Part shown: in pieces, positions 15,658 through 24,992 of the stretch
How the letters are laid out: each line of letters opens with the position of its first letter
How positions within the stretch are numbered: position 1 is the first letter of the stretch
Source of the DNA: Hymenobacter lapidiphilus
GTDB taxonomy: Bacteria > Bacteroidota > Bacteroidia > Cytophagales > Hymenobacteraceae
Reading direction: 5' to 3'
NCBI RefSeq assembly: GCF_013377885.1
Contig: NZ_JABKAU010000024.1
Coordinates: 1 to 64,000, forward strand
DNA length: 64,000 nucleotides
Position numbers and translations under genes: made by a program
Notes under the pieces: model-generated
Told to the model about the DNA's origin: nothing
Database searches by the model: none
Seen by the model: the letters and a program-made list of their open reading frames with translations, nothing else

Positions 15658-16821
15658 TTACGCCAGCCCCGCCCGTACCTGCGTCGCCACGTAAGCCACC
15701 TGCTCGTCGGTAAGCGTGGGGTGGATGGGTAGCGAAAGAACAGTGCGGCACAGGCGCTCGGCCACCGGAAACTGCCCGGCCCGGTAGCCCAGGTACTCGT
15801 AGGCTGGCTGCAGGTGGTTGGGCAGCGGATAGTACACAGCCGTGGGCACGCCGCGCGCCGCCAGAAACTGCTGCAGCGCGTCGCGGCGGCCGGGCTCGTC
15901 GGCCAGGGTGAGCGTGTATTGATGAAAAACGTGGGTGCTGCGCAGGTCGCGGGCCGGCACCGCAACGCCCGGCAGGCCCGAGAGCAGCGCGTCGTAGCGG
16001 GCGGCCACATGCTGGCGGGCGGCGGTCCAGGCGGGCAGGTGCGGCAGCTTCACGCGCAGCAGAGCCGCCTGCAGCGTATCGAGGCGCGAGTTCAGGCCCA
16101 CATGCTGATGGTGGTATTTGCGCGTCTGGCCGTGGTTGGCGAGCTGGCGCAGGTAGTCGGCGCGCCCGGCATCACGCGTGAACAGCGCGCCCCCATCACC
16201 AAAGCCGCCCAGGTTTTTGCTGGGGAAAAACGACGTGGTGCCCACCTCCCCTACCGTGCCGGCCATCCAGCTGGCCCCGTTTTCAGCCTGAAACGTAGCC
16301 CCAATGGCCTGGGCATTATCTTCGATGAGGGCCACACCGTACCGGTCGGCCAGCTGGCGCAGAGCCTGCAAATCGGCGCACTGCCCGAACAGGTGCACAG
16401 CCACGATGGCACCGGTGCGAGGCGTGAGGGCGGCGGCTACGGCCTGCGGGTCGAGGTTGAAGGTGCCGGGCAGCACATCGGCCGGCACCGGGCGCAGGCC
16501 CAGTACGGCGGCGGCTTCCAGCGTGGCCACGTAGGTGAAGGCCGGTACTATCACCTCGGCTCCGGCTGGCAGCTTCAGGCTCAGCAGGGCCAGTTGCAGC
16601 GCGTCGGTGCCGTTGGCGCAGGGCACCACGTGCGGGCCGCCCAGGTACTGGCTCAGCTCGGCGGCAAACTGCCCCACGGCCGGCCCCTGAATAAAAGCGG
16701 CCTCGTGCAGGCAAGTGGCGGCAGCGGCGTTTAGCCCGGCCTGCAGCGGAGCATGCTGGGCCGGTAAATCGAGCAGCTGAATAGGCGCAGGCGGCGCGAC
16801 AGGCGAGAGCAAAACAGACAA
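15658..16821 (-). CDS. DegT/DnrJ/EryC1/StrS family aminotransferase
   Basis: A PLP-dependent sugar aminotransferase of about 387 residues. Visible landmarks are the PLP-phosphate motif NGTDALQLAL, VPAFTYVAT, the aspartate-type site VALIEDNAQAIGA and the Schiff-base lysine in SFFPSKNLGGFGDGG. These enzymes convert nucleotide-linked keto-sugars to amino sugars for lipopolysaccharide, glycoprotein or exopolysaccharide synthesis. No ATG is available near the expected N-terminus (PIQLLDLPAQ); TTG codons at 16821 and 16812 are candidates, and 16821 is chosen here. A glycosyltransferase lies about 1.2 kb away, but no full sugar cluster is present. Confidence 0.9.
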   Translation of the reverse strand: MSVLLSPVAPPAPIQLLDLPAQHAPLQAGLNAAAATCLHEAAFIQGPAVGQFAAELSQYLGGPHVVPCANGTDALQLALLSLKLPAGAEVIVPAFTYVATLEAAAVLGLRPVPADVLPGTFNLDPQAVAAALTPRTGAIVAVHLFGQCADLQALRQLADRYGVALIEDNAQAIGATFQAENGASWMAGTVGEVGTTSFFPSKNLGGFGDGGALFTRDAGRADYLRQLANHGQTRKYHHQHVGLNSRLDTLQAALLRVKLPHLPAWTAARQHVAARYDALLSGLPGVAVPARDLRSTHVFHQYTLTLADEPGRRDALQQFLAARGVPTAVYYPLPNHLQPAYEYLGYRAGQFPVAERLCRTVLSLPIHPTLTDEQVAYVATQVRAGLA

Positions 16822-17002
16822 AGGCAAAATCAAAAAAAACAACCGGAGCGGCAAATATACAGCGCGCCACACCGGGCCGTGCCCAACGCACCCGCACCCC
16901 AAAACACCGCAACCGCAGGTTGCAGGTTTGCGTTAGACCCCAAAGGCTCCAGCCAATTTTGCTCTCTCCAGCAACTTCCCTTCCCTTTTTAAACCCCTTT
17001 TT

Positions 17003-17896
17003 ATGCTTCGCAAAACCCTCACCATCCCCGCTCTCTCGGCCCTGCTGCTAGCCGGTGGTATCTTCACGCAGACCAGCTGCAGCAACACTCAGCAAACCGA
17101 AATGGCCGCCGATAAAGACCAGGCCTACAACGATTTCCAGACTTTCGTTTCCGACGCTGAAACCAGAGCGGAAGCTGCGGCCAACGCAACCGAGGAAGAC
17201 TATAACCGCGAAACGGCCCAGATGAAGGCCGACTTTGACAGCCGGGTGGCAGCCGTAGACAAATACGCCGACCAGTATGACGACACCCGTCGTCAGGAAA
17301 TCGAGCAGCTGCGCAACCGCTATACCACAGCCTACGATAAGCGCGAGGCGTCCTGGACCAACCGTTCGGGCATGGCTTCGGCGGGCGAAATGCAGTTGGG
17401 CAAGTACTACAAGCCCAGCTCGCCGGCTACCCGCGTAACGGCGGCCAACGCCCGCCAGACGTACGAGTCGTTCGTTAATGATATCAAGCAGAACGAAGAC
17501 AAATACGACATCAACGACTGGCGCAACATCAACGCCGAGTGGCGGGCGCTCGACGAAGCCTACGACAAAGTAAAAGGCGACATTCCGGTTAACGATCTGG
17601 CCGAAATTCAGAAGGAAAAGCTGAAGTATGCCGCCTTCAAGTCGTTCGATAAGGCCGAAGCGCGGACCGCGCAGGGAGCCGACGCCATCGGAGGCGCGGC
17701 CAACGAAGTAGCCAACGAAACCCAGGACGAGCGTTCGGCTGTGGGCCGGGCCGTTAGCAACACCGCCTCCGACGTAAAGGAAGTCGGCAAAGACGTTGGC
17801 CAGGGAGCCGCCAAAGTAGGTAGTAAGGTAGGTGGAGCCGTGAAAGGCGCTTACAAGGAAGTGAAGTCGGAAGTAAAAAACACCGACAACGACTAG
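17003..17896 (+). CDS. Lipoprotein with charged helical repeats (DUF6565/LEA-like)
   Basis: A 297-residue lipoprotein with signal and lipobox ending TQTSC (cysteine about residue 26). The mature protein is almost all polar helix, rich in Asp, Glu, Lys and Ala. The C-terminal 80 residues (about 215-297) carry Ala/Val/Gly/Lys repeats such as SNTASDVKEVGKDVGQGAAK, like LEA-type desiccation proteins. It resembles Bacteroidota lipoproteins described as DUF6565, but the function is unknown; a role in envelope or dehydration stress is only a guess. It has its own promoter region (16903-17002) and ends at a strong terminator. Confidence 0.75.
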   Translation: MLRKTLTIPALSALLLAGGIFTQTSCSNTQQTEMAADKDQAYNDFQTFVSDAETRAEAAANATEEDYNRETAQMKADFDSRVAAVDKYADQYDDTRRQEIEQLRNRYTTAYDKREASWTNRSGMASAGEMQLGKYYKPSSPATRVTAANARQTYESFVNDIKQNEDKYDINDWRNINAEWRALDEAYDKVKGDIPVNDLAEIQKEKLKYAAFKSFDKAEARTAQGADAIGGAANEVANETQDERSAVGRAVSNTASDVKEVGKDVGQGAAKVGSKVGGAVKGAYKEVKSEVKNTDND

Positions 17897-17921
17897 CCTG
17901 CATATTGTCTGCAAAACCGCT

Positions 17922-17958
17922 AAAAGCGCCGGTTCTTCTCTCGAAGAGCCGGCGCTTT
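17922..17958. terminator. Intrinsic terminator
   Basis: A 13-bp stem AAAGCGCCGGTTC / GAGCCGGCGCTTT (one mismatch) with a small loop follows the lipoprotein stop by 26 bases and precedes the convergent glycosyltransferase. Confidence 0.75.
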
Positions 17959-18008
17959 CGCGTATCCTATCTTGAGCGATGCACTACCTAGCTGACATTG
18001 CCTGCACC

Positions 18009-18899
18009 TTAGCGCAGCTCTGTCAGCAGCCAGTAAAGCTTGAGCGCGTCGAGTTGGCGCAGGCTGGGGCGGGCCGATAGCAGGTTACGCTGCACCTGGG
18101 TCTGGCGCAGGCTGAACGTGGTACGCACAGCCTCGCTCAGGCCCCAGCGCTGCAGGCGCAGGGCGGCCCCCAGCAGGCGGGTATCGGCCCCCAAGCCTTC
18201 GGTACGGTACAGCTGCACTAGGTTGCGCACGGCATCATGGCTTTTCTGCAGAAAGACGGAGGCCGCTTCCAGGCCATCGTGCAGCACGGGGTTGTCGAGG
18301 TGCTGCACCACTATGCCGGAGCGGCGCAGCAGCCAGCCAAACTTGGTATCCTCGTGGCCGTAGCGCGTCAGGCTTTCATCGAGGCCCAACTCCCGAAAGA
18401 CGCCGGCCTGAATAAGCAGGTTGTTGAGCGTGAGCTGGCCATGGGGGGCACGTTGGCGCACGGCGGCCGGGCGGGCTTCGCGCCGGCAGCCGTATAGCCA
18501 GCGCAGGTGCAGGGCGTCATCGGCAGGGGGACTCGTTTCGTAAACGGTGCCGCCAGCCAGTACTGGGGCCAGGTAGCGGCCGGCCCGGTAGCGCGCCAGA
18601 AACTGGTCGTCGGGCAGGCGGCTGTCGTTGTCGAGCAGCAGCAGCCACGCGTAGCGGGCAGTAGCGGCCAGCTGGTTGCGGATGGCTGCCCGGCCCACGT
18701 TGCGCTCCAGCTCGGTGTATACCACGCCAGGCAGCCCGGCCAGCTCCCGGTTCAGCACCCGGAACGGCTCCTGCGAACCATCGTCGAGGCAGCGGATTTC
18801 GACAGGACCGTGCCAATCGGCTGCCTGCGCCAGCAACGCACGCACCAGCGGCCGCACATCGTTGTTAAACACCGGAATCAGCACGGAGAGCCCAATCAT
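18009..18899 (-). CDS. Family 2 glycosyltransferase
   Basis: A 296-residue GT-A fold glycosyltransferase. It begins MIGLSVLIPVFNNDV, followed by EIRCLDDGSQE (nucleotide-sugar site) and the DxD-like LLLDNDSRLP (about residues 80-89). The C-terminal part includes GHEDTKFGWLL, the conserved ED motif of GT2 enzymes, and a helical tail. It is soluble, without transmembrane segments. GT2 enzymes transfer a sugar from a nucleotide donor for surface glycans. An upstream ATG is in frame, but 18899 gives the usual N-terminus. Donor and acceptor are unknown. Confidence 0.9.
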   Translation of the reverse strand: MIGLSVLIPVFNNDVRPLVRALLAQAADWHGPVEIRCLDDGSQEPFRVLNRELAGLPGVVYTELERNVGRAAIRNQLAATARYAWLLLLDNDSRLPDDQFLARYRAGRYLAPVLAGGTVYETSPPADDALHLRWLYGCRREARPAAVRQRAPHGQLTLNNLLIQAGVFRELGLDESLTRYGHEDTKFGWLLRRSGIVVQHLDNPVLHDGLEAASVFLQKSHDAVRNLVQLYRTEGLGADTRLLGAALRLQRWGLSEAVRTTFSLRQTQVQRNLLSARPSLRQLDALKLYWLLTELR

Positions 18900-19021
18900 G
18901 CGCGACGGGTAGGGGCTTGCGGGTAGAATATGGGCGTTGGGCAGCACCGCTGCCTACCCCTGGAGGCTCAGGCGGGCCAATTGGTTGTCAGCATCGGCCG
19001 GTTTTTTTGGGCCGGGCGGGC

Positions 19022-19720
19022 TTAGCTCAGGGCAAAAGGCGTCACGGCCGAGTCAATCAGCTGGCCCTGCTCGCACTTCAGCACCCGGTGCGGGTACTGC
19101 TCGATGAGCTGGTAGTTGTGGGTGGCCATGAGCACGGCCGTACCGGCGTTATTTATCTCCACGAACAGCTTCATAATGCTGTCCGACACGTCGGGGTCGA
19201 GGTTGCCGGTGGGCTCGTCGGCCAGCAGTAACAACGGCTCGTTGAGCAGCGCCCGGGCAATTACCACCCGTTGCTGCTCGCCGCCCGAAAGCTGGTGGGG
19301 CATTTTGCCGGCCACGCTGGCCAGCCCCACGCGCATGAGCACCTCGGAAATGCGCTGCTGCTTGCGGGCCTTGCCTTTCCAGCCGGTGGCATTAAGCACG
19401 AATAGCAGGTTATCGGCCACCGAACGGTCGAAAAGCAGCTGAAAGTCCTGGAAGATGATGCCCAGCTTGCGCCGCAGGTAGGGCACTTTGTCGCTGCCGC
19501 TGCTGCCCATACTGCGGGGCAGCCCGAAGCCCACCACCGAGCCGGTACCGGCGGGCAGCGGCAAATCGGCGTACAGCGTCTTCAGCAGCGAGCTTTTGCC
19601 CGAACCCGTGCGGCCCACTAGGTAGGCAAACTCGCCCTTTTCCAGCGCAAACGTCACCTTCTGCAGCACCGTATTCACGTCCTGCATAATGTAGGCATCG
19701 TGCAGCTCAATAACGGTCAT
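19022..19720 (-). CDS. ftsE: FtsE-type ABC transporter ATPase
   Basis: A 232-residue ABC ATPase. Walker A is GRTGSGKSS (about residues 36-44), the ABC signature is LSGGEQQR and Walker B is [12 protein letters not shown]. Together with [15 protein letters not shown], the sequence fits the FtsE group, which with FtsX regulates peptidoglycan hydrolysis at the septum. The 13-residue insert [13 protein letters not shown] is typical of Bacteroidota versions. The membrane partner FtsX is not adjacent; it may be elsewhere in the genome. Lol-type lipoprotein exporters are similar, so the name rests on family likeness. Confidence 0.82.
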   Translation of the reverse strand: MTVIELHDAYIMQDVNTVLQKVTFALEKGEFAYLVGRTGSGKSSLLKTLYADLPLPAGTGSVVGFGLPRSMGSSGSDKVPYLRRKLGIIFQDFQLLFDRSVADNLLFVLNATGWKGKARKQQRISEVLMRVGLASVAGKMPHQLSGGEQQRVVIARALLNEPLLLLADEPTGNLDPDVSDSIMKLFVEINNAGTAVLMATHNYQLIEQYPHRVLKCEQGQLIDSAVTPFALS

Positions 19721-19781
19721 ATTGATGGAGTAGAAGTTTTGAGAACTGAGGACGTTTTTGCCGAAAGATCGAAAGGAAAAT

Positions 19782-19848
19782 TGTCATGCTGAGCTTGCGA
19801 AGGACCTATTTAGCTTCTCAATAGGTCCTTCGCAAGCTCAGCATGACA
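19782..19848. repeat. GTCATGCTGAGC repeat variant with AGGTCCTTCGC block
   Basis: A perfect inverted repeat, TGTCATGCTGAGCTTGCGAA plus GGACCTATT, loop of about nine bases, and the complement. It shares the outer TGTCATGCTGAGC with the larger family but has AAGGACCTATT in place of GAAGCATCTCTACCGC. A near copy is at 61386. Confidence 0.85.
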
Positions 19849-19870
19849 GACTTCGTACCTGACCCGAAAC

Positions 19871-20074
19871 CTAGATTTCCAGCTTCTGCAGCCGGCCGAA
19901 TTCGAGGCCGCTGATGACGCTGGCCAGCTCGGTTTCCTTGCCTTCGAGGCCGTAACGGTGCAGGTCCTTCAGCGGCCGGTCGGCCCGGAAGTAGGCTATG
20001 AGCACAAACTCCTGGTCTCGCAACTGAATGTAGTCCGGAATCTTGGCCTTGCCCTTTACTTTGATGATGTACAT
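19871..20074 (-). CDS. Conserved Bacteroidota small protein of unknown function
   Basis: A 67-residue protein beginning MYIIKVKGKAKIPDYIQLRD, with EFVLIAYFRADRP in the middle and LEFGRLQKLEI at the end. I recognise this pattern as a small protein conserved in Cytophagales and related Bacteroidota, but no function is known. It has no signal or membrane segment. It is alone between a palindromic repeat and the FSA gene. Confidence 0.7.
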   Translation of the reverse strand: MYIIKVKGKAKIPDYIQLRDQEFVLIAYFRADRPLKDLHRYGLEGKETELASVISGLEFGRLQKLEI

Positions 20075-20178
20075 GATGGGAGCTTGGGGTCTTGGTTGGG
20101 TGGGGTCTCGGATGACGTTCCTGCAAAAAGCTGTTGAACGTCATCCAGGACCACAACAAGCCAAGGCCCTAAAGTCCG

Positions 20179-20835
20179 TTAGGCATTCACCTTCTTATGA
20201 TCGGCCAGGAAGGTAGCCAGGCCTTTGTCGGTGAGCGGGTGGTTAAGCAGGCCCATGATTACGCTCAGCGGGCAGGTCACCACGTCGGCCCCCAACTCGG
20301 CGCACTGCAGCAGGTGGGGTACGTGGCGCACCGAGGCAGCCAGCACCTGCGTAGGGTAGCCGTAGTTGCTGAAAATATCCACAATCTGCTGCACCAGCTG
20401 CAGGCCATCGTGCCCGATATCATCGAGGCGGCCCACGAAGGGCGATACGTAGGTAGCACCGGCTTTAGCAGCCAGCAGGGCCTGCCCGGCCGAGAAAATC
20501 AGCGTGCAGTTGGTTTTGATGCCTTTATCGGAGAAGTAGCGGATAGCTTTCACGCCTTCCTTGATCATGGGCACTTTCACCACAATGTTGGGGTGCAGCT
20601 CGGCCAGCGCCTCGCCCTCGCGGATCATGCCCTCGAAATCGGTGGCAATTACCTCGGCTGATACGTCGCCATCCACGATTTCGCAGATTTGCTTGTAGTG
20701 GCTCATCACGGCATCGGTGCCTTTGATGCCCTCTTTGGCCATCAGCGAGGGGTTGGTGGTCACGCCATCAAGCACGCCCAGCTCTACGGCTTCCTGAATT
20801 TCCTTGAGGTTGGCGGTATCGAGAAAAAACTTCAT
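20179..20835 (-). CDS. fsa: Fructose-6-phosphate aldolase / FSA-type transaldolase
   Basis: A 218-residue class I aldolase. It begins [14 protein letters not shown], with [14 protein letters not shown] (about residues 23-36) and the Schiff-base lysine in NIVVKVPM (K87). The length (218) fits FSA/TalC-type enzymes rather than the roughly 320-residue classic transaldolase. It cleaves fructose-6-phosphate or acts in the pentose phosphate pathway; which of the two cannot be seen. The gene starts at ATG 20835 next to a repeat with AT-rich ends. A tal-pgi-type isomerase is elsewhere in the window (45010). Confidence 0.9.
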   Translation of the reverse strand: MKFFLDTANLKEIQEAVELGVLDGVTTNPSLMAKEGIKGTDAVMSHYKQICEIVDGDVSAEVIATDFEGMIREGEALAELHPNIVVKVPMIKEGVKAIRYFSDKGIKTNCTLIFSAGQALLAAKAGATYVSPFVGRLDDIGHDGLQLVQQIVDIFSNYGYPTQVLAASVRHVPHLLQCAELGADVVTCPLSVIMGLLNHPLTDKGLATFLADHKKVNA

Positions 20836-21080
20836 CAGATCACGGATTAGCGCGGATTTTATCGGATTTCGCGGATTTCAGGAACGAGCCGTTGAACAGG
20901 CTGCTCTGCCTCCGGAAGCCGGCAACGGCCGGCGGCGCAAAGTACGCAAAAACAAAAAGGCGGCCCAAACAGGCCGCCTTTTATGTTTTCCTCAAACTAT
21001 ATACTTAGGTCAGCGACGAGCAGATGGATCCGGCTACAAAAGCCGTGCAATCCGAAAAAATTCGCGCTAATCCGTAGTCC
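20836..21080. repeat. ATCCGCGAAATCCG-type inverted repeats with internal terminator
   Basis: An ACGGATTAGCGCGGATTTT-type sequence at about 20842-20880 and its inverted near copy at about 21038-21078 flank this gap. Inside it, a hairpin at 20954-20982 (AAAAAGGCGGCCC / AGGCCGCCTTTT) looks like an intrinsic terminator, probably for the SRP RNA on the minus strand. A related single copy is at about 54362-54395. Confidence 0.6.
20954..20982. terminator. Intrinsic terminator
   Basis: Stem AAAAGGCGGCC / GGCCGCCTTTT with a small AAACA loop. It can end transcripts in either direction: towards FSA from the SRP RNA or the reverse. Confidence 0.65.
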
Positions 21081-21084
21081 AAAA

Positions 21085-21182
21085 AAAGCGAGCCAAAATC
21101 GCACCGCTCAACCACCTACCCTTGCTACCTTCCGGTCCTGGGGGAATTCAGCAGGAGCTGGTCGTTCTGACTCGCCGATGCA
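21085..21182 (-). ncRNA. ffs: Signal recognition particle RNA (small bacterial type)
   Basis: Read on the minus strand, the conserved SRP core appears: CCTGCTGAATTCCCCCAGGA, CCGGAAGG, then TAGCAAGGGTAGGTGG. The GGA...GGAAGG...AGCA tetraloop hairpin with its asymmetric internal loop binds Ffh. Outer bases (CATCG near 21180 and CGGTG near 21103) can close the helix, and a T-run follows GGCTCGC at 21081-21087. The exact ends are estimates. Confidence 0.85.
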
Positions 21183-21296
21183 AAGGTAGGCACAGTCAGC
21201 AGGAATTCGGCATGCAGGCTAAAATAAATGCGGTTTATGCAGCTTTTCGGCAGCAATGCTTTTGTTTTGAAGCACTTAACTTATTCGCCAGAGACC

Positions 21297-21692
21297 TTAA
21301 TTTTTGTAGGCCCGCTTCGCTGATTTGTACTGGCGCTTGAACTGGCGTTTGTAGTTGGCAATGGGCCGCAACCGGGCGTTGAAGGCAGTGCTGGCAGCAG
21401 GCACAACCACGCTGGTATCGTAGTAGCCCGCGGAAGTGATGAGCAGGCGGAATTCCAGCGCGCTGCCTTTAAGTAGAAACCGACCTTCTGAGTTGGTGAC
21501 AACCAGGGTCCTGCTGTCGGTGCCGACCGAAACCGAGGCGCCGGCTACGGGGATATTCTTGAGGTCGGTAACGTTGCCGTACACCTCGCGGGTAGCGGGG
21601 CCTTGTACCCCCGGCGTGGCCGGCAGCGGAGCCCCCGGCCACGCGAATATGCTCCAGGAGAGCAGCGACCAAAGTAGAGGAGAAACTAGCAT
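21297..21692 (-). CDS. Carboxypeptidase-regulatory-like domain protein, exported
   Basis: A 131-residue protein with a hydrophobic signal (MLVSPLLWSLLSWSIFA) and a single carboxypeptidase-regulatory-like beta-sandwich: REVYGNVTDLKNIPVAGASV, DSRTLVVTNSEGRFLL, LLITSAGYYDTSVVV. It ends in a basic Lys/Tyr/Arg tail (YKRQFKRQYKSAKRAYKN). Such domains often precede TonB-dependent receptors; here it is alone, so it may be a small surface or periplasmic binding protein. The frame is open to 21857, but ATG 21692 is the better start. Function unknown. Confidence 0.7.
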   Translation of the reverse strand: MLVSPLLWSLLSWSIFAWPGAPLPATPGVQGPATREVYGNVTDLKNIPVAGASVSVGTDSRTLVVTNSEGRFLLKGSALEFRLLITSAGYYDTSVVVPAASTAFNARLRPIANYKRQFKRQYKSAKRAYKN

Positions 21693-21957
21693 AATAGGAA
21701 GGTGGAGAACGGAAATATTGCTCTGCGAGAGCCCGGAGGCCAGACGGCCGAAGCCGCCGCTGATGGGTCGGCACCTCGGATCGGGGCAGTGGCTTCCGGA
21801 GTGAGCGAGTGCATAGGTACCGTGTTTCGGACCGGGCGCCAAACCGGCAGGGCGCATTTACGGCCAACCGCTGCCTTAGCCCCGCAGAAGCCGCCGTTTG
21901 GCCGGCGGCGACGGCGGACCCAGCGGAGCGACGGGAGAAAAAAGCCAGAAAGTAGGG

Positions 21958-21985
21958 TTGGTATGGATTCGGCACGCTAATTTTG
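21958..21985 (+). promoter_or_regulatory. guaA promoter
   Basis: The -33 TTG (21958-21960), a 17-base spacer and an exact TAATTTTG (21978-21985) form the best Bacteroidota promoter in the window. The -7 element ends only three bases before the guaA ATG, so the message would have almost no leader. Confidence 0.7.
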
Positions 21986-21988
21986 CCT

Positions 21989-23521
21989 ATGCCTGAACAA
22001 ATTCTCATCCTCGATTTCGGTTCGCAATACACCCAGCTCATTGCCCGGCGCATTAGGGAGCTGAATGTTTACTGCGAAATTCACCCGTTTACGCACGCCC
22101 CGGACCTCACTGAGGATATCCGGGGCGTTGTGCTTTCGGGCTCGCCCTGCTCGGTGCGCGACGCAGATTCGCCCAACCCCGACCTGAGCGCCTACCTGGG
22201 CCGGGTGCCGGTGTTGGGCGTGTGCTACGGCGCGCAGCTGCTGGCCCACCAGCAGGGAGGCGAGGTGCTGCCGGCCACCATCCGCGAGTACGGCCGCGCC
22301 CGCCTCAGCCACATCAACCAGCACCACCCACTACTGCATGGCCTGGAACCCGGCTCGCAGGTCTGGATGTCGCACGGCGACACCATCAAGGAGCTGCCGG
22401 CGGGCTTTCTGGCTATTGCCGGCACACCCGACGTGGCGGTGGCGGCTTACGAAATCGAGGGTCAACAAACCTACGGCATCCAGTTCCACCCCGAAGTAAC
22501 GCACTCGACGGATGGCAAGCGCCTGATGCGCAATTTTGTGGTAGACGTGTGCGGCTGCGCCCAGGACTGGACGCCCGAGCACTTTGTCGACAGTATGGTA
22601 GCCACGCTGCAGACCACCATTGGCGAGCAGGACCAGGTTATTCTGGGCCTTTCGGGCGGCGTCGATTCGAGCGTGGCGGCGTTGCTGCTGCACCGCGCTA
22701 TTGGCTCGCGGCTGCACGGTATATTCGTAAACAACGGCCTGCTGCGTAAGGATGAGTACGAAGACGTGCTGCATTCTTACAAGGACCTGGGCCTGAACGT
22801 GCGCGGCGTGGACGCCAGCGCCGAGTTTTACGCCGCCCTCGAAGGACTCACCGACCCCGAGCAGAAGCGCAAGGCCATCGGCCGCACCTTTATTGAGGTA
22901 TTCGACCAGGAATCGCAGAAAGTAGATGGCGCCCGCTGGCTGGCCCAGGGTACCATTTACCCCGATGTGATTGAGTCGGTTTCGGTGAACGGCCCGGCCG
23001 TGACCATCAAGAGCCACCACAATGTGGGCGGCCTGCCCGAGAAGATGAACCTGAAGATTGTGGAGCCGCTGCGGGCCTTGTTCAAGGACGAGGTACGTGA
23101 GGTAGGCGCGGCGCTGGGCCTACCGGGCCACATTCTGCACCGCCACCCCTTCCCCGGCCCCGGCCTGGGCATCCGCATTCTGGGCGACATCACGCCCCAT
23201 AAAGTAGACCTGCTCCAGCGCGCCGACGCCATCTTCATCAACGGCCTCAAAGAGCACAACCTCTACGACGAAGTGTGGCAGGCCGGCGTAATGCTGCTGC
23301 CCATCCAGAGCGTGGGCGTAATGGGCGACGAGCGTACCTACGAGCAGGTGGTGGCCCTGCGCGCCGTAACCAGCGTAGACGGCATGACGGCCGACTGGTC
23401 GCACTTACCCTACGAGTTTCTGGCCGAAGTCAGCAACAAAATCATCAATCAGGTGCGCGGCATCAACCGCGTGGTGTACGACATCAGCTCCAAGCCGCCG
23501 GCTACTATTGAGTGGGAATAA
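21989..23521 (+). CDS. guaA: GMP synthase (glutamine-hydrolysing)
   Basis: A 510-residue enzyme that aminates XMP to GMP using glutamine and ATP. The N-terminal class I glutamine amidotransferase has the catalytic cysteine in GVCYGAQLL (about residue 79) and the histidine-glutamate pair in [11 protein letters not shown]. The ATP-pyrophosphatase domain has [13 protein letters not shown] (about residues 222-234), and the C-terminal dimerisation domain includes [15 protein letters not shown]. The length is normal. TTG at 21983 is in frame, but ATG at 21989 gives [13 protein letters not shown], the family start. It follows a promoter with hardly any leader, and ends before a short hairpin at 23528-23554. 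Confidence 0.97.
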   Translation: MPEQILILDFGSQYTQLIARRIRELNVYCEIHPFTHAPDLTEDIRGVVLSGSPCSVRDADSPNPDLSAYLGRVPVLGVCYGAQLLAHQQGGEVLPATIREYGRARLSHINQHHPLLHGLEPGSQVWMSHGDTIKELPAGFLAIAGTPDVAVAAYEIEGQQTYGIQFHPEVTHSTDGKRLMRNFVVDVCGCAQDWTPEHFVDSMVATLQTTIGEQDQVILGLSGGVDSSVAALLLHRAIGSRLHGIFVNNGLLRKDEYEDVLHSYKDLGLNVRGVDASAEFYAALEGLTDPEQKRKAIGRTFIEVFDQESQKVDGARWLAQGTIYPDVIESVSVNGPAVTIKSHHNVGGLPEKMNLKIVEPLRALFKDEVREVGAALGLPGHILHRHPFPGPGLGIRILGDITPHKVDLLQRADAIFINGLKEHNLYDEVWQAGVMLLPIQSVGVMGDERTYEQVVALRAVTSVDGMTADWSHLPYEFLAEVSNKIINQVRGINRVVYDISSKPPATIEWE

Positions 23522-23527
23522 ACGAAG

Positions 23528-23554
23528 CTAGTAGGCCTCAATTTGGCCTACTAG
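23528..23554. terminator. Hairpin after guaA
   Basis: CTAGTAGGCC / GGCCTACTAG perfect 10-bp stem, seven-base loop, seven bases after the guaA stop. No T-run, so termination is plausible but unproven. Confidence 0.45.
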
Positions 23555-23725
23555 GCGGGGCGTAGCTGCGCTGTACATCGGTTGGTTTTGCGCCGCCAGC
23601 CAGCCGGAAACTATTTCTTGATCCGGTAAAACCAACGGTCGGAATACAGCCGTAAATTGCCTCATAAGCTCCACGCTGGTTTCTGGCGTGGAGTTTATAG
23701 TTTAGGTCTTTTACTGCTGTTGCCC

Positions 23726-24841
23726 ATGCTGTTACTTCTGCTGTTTCTGGCAGTCTTGCTGCTCACATATTCCAACGGCGCCAACGACAACTTTAAGGGC
23801 GTGGCTACGCTGTGGGGCAGCGGCACGATGGCCTACCGCCCGGCCCTGATATTGGCCACGATAGCCACGTTTGCCGGCTCCATCTGCTCGTATTTCTTTG
23901 CGGAAGAGCTGATTAAGAACTTTTCGGGCAAAGGGCTGGTGCCCGACGACATTATTCAGTCGGTTGATTTCACGCTGTCGGTAGCCTTGGCGGCGGGTGT
24001 TACGGTACTGCTGGCCACGCGGTTTGGCTTTCCCATTTCCACCACCCACGGGCTGGTGGGCGCATTGGTGGGGGCCGGGCTGGTGGCAGTGGGCACGGCC
24101 GTGAATTTTGCCAAGCTGGGCGCCAGCTTTTTTCTACCGCTCATTCTGGGGCCGGTGCTGGCCGTGGGGCTGGGCAGCCTGGTGTACGTGCTGTTTCGGC
24201 AGGGCCGGCGGGCGGCGGGCATCACTGAGGCATCGTGCGTGTGCGTGGGCGACACCTGGGTGCCAGCGGTGGCGGCGCCTACTGCCGCCTTCACGGCGCT
24301 GCCCACGCTGCAGGCCGGCACGGGCACCCAGGCCGAGTGCCAGAACCGCTACCAGGGCAAGTTCATCGGCCTGAATTTTCAGCCCCTCATCAACAACCTG
24401 CACTACGCCAGCGCCGCAGCCATGCGCTTTGCCCGCGGCCTCAACGACACGCCCAAGCTGGTGGGACTGCTGCTGCTGTGCAAGTTCTTCGATATGCCCG
24501 TGAATGTGCTCGTGCTGGCCGTGGCCATGGCCATTGGTGGCCTGCTGAATGCGCGCAAGGTGGCCGACACCATGAGCAAGAAGATATCGAAGCTCAACCA
24601 CGGCCAGGGTTTCACGGCCAACCTGATAACGAGCCTGCTCGTGATTGCAGCCAGCAAATTCGGCCTGCCCGTGTCCACCACGCACGTATCGGTGGGCAGC
24701 ATCTACGGCATCGGGCTGGTAAACGGCACGGCCAACTCGCGCGAGATTGCCAAAATCGGGTTGTCGTGGCTGCTCACGCTGCCGGTGGCCGCACTGCTGA
24801 GCGCGGGCTTCTACTACACCTTTCACACGCTGAGCCGTTGA
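23726..24841 (+). CDS. Pit family inorganic phosphate transporter
   Basis: A 371-residue integral membrane protein with about 10-12 helices. Both Pit signature repeats are present: SNGANDNFKG in the first half and RGLNDTPKL in the second, and each is followed by FGFPISTTHGLVG or FGLPVSTTHVSVG. These proteins import phosphate as a metal-phosphate complex with protons or sodium. A loop near residue 180 has SCVCVG, not present in most members. The in-frame TTG at 23657 would add a longer leader, but ATG at 23726 gives a membrane start. No phoU gene is adjacent. Confidence 0.9.
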   Translation: MLLLLLFLAVLLLTYSNGANDNFKGVATLWGSGTMAYRPALILATIATFAGSICSYFFAEELIKNFSGKGLVPDDIIQSVDFTLSVALAAGVTVLLATRFGFPISTTHGLVGALVGAGLVAVGTAVNFAKLGASFFLPLILGPVLAVGLGSLVYVLFRQGRRAAGITEASCVCVGDTWVPAVAAPTAAFTALPTLQAGTGTQAECQNRYQGKFIGLNFQPLINNLHYASAAAMRFARGLNDTPKLVGLLLLCKFFDMPVNVLVLAVAMAIGGLLNARKVADTMSKKISKLNHGQGFTANLITSLLVIAASKFGLPVSTTHVSVGSIYGIGLVNGTANSREIAKIGLSWLLTLPVAALLSAGFYYTFHTLSR

Positions 24842-24861
24842 TGCCGCTCTGATAAATGAAC

Positions 24862-24954
24862 GTCATGCTGAGCGCAGTCGAAGCATCTCTACCGCTTCGT
24901 TGCGGTAGTAATCCAACGAAGCGGTAGAGATGCTTCGACTGCGCTCAGCATGAC
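24862..24954. repeat. GTCATGCTGAGC-type palindromic repeat, copy 2
   Basis: Inverted arms GTCATGCTGAGCGCAGTCGA plus AGCATCTCTACCGCTTCGTTG, and their complement, between the Pit gene and the TonB-dependent receptor. The inner GAAGCATCTCTACCGCTTC block matches copies 1 and 3. Confidence 0.85.
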
Positions 24955-24992
24955 ACGCCGACTCAATTCCCTCCCCCTCTTAACCTCTTCAC

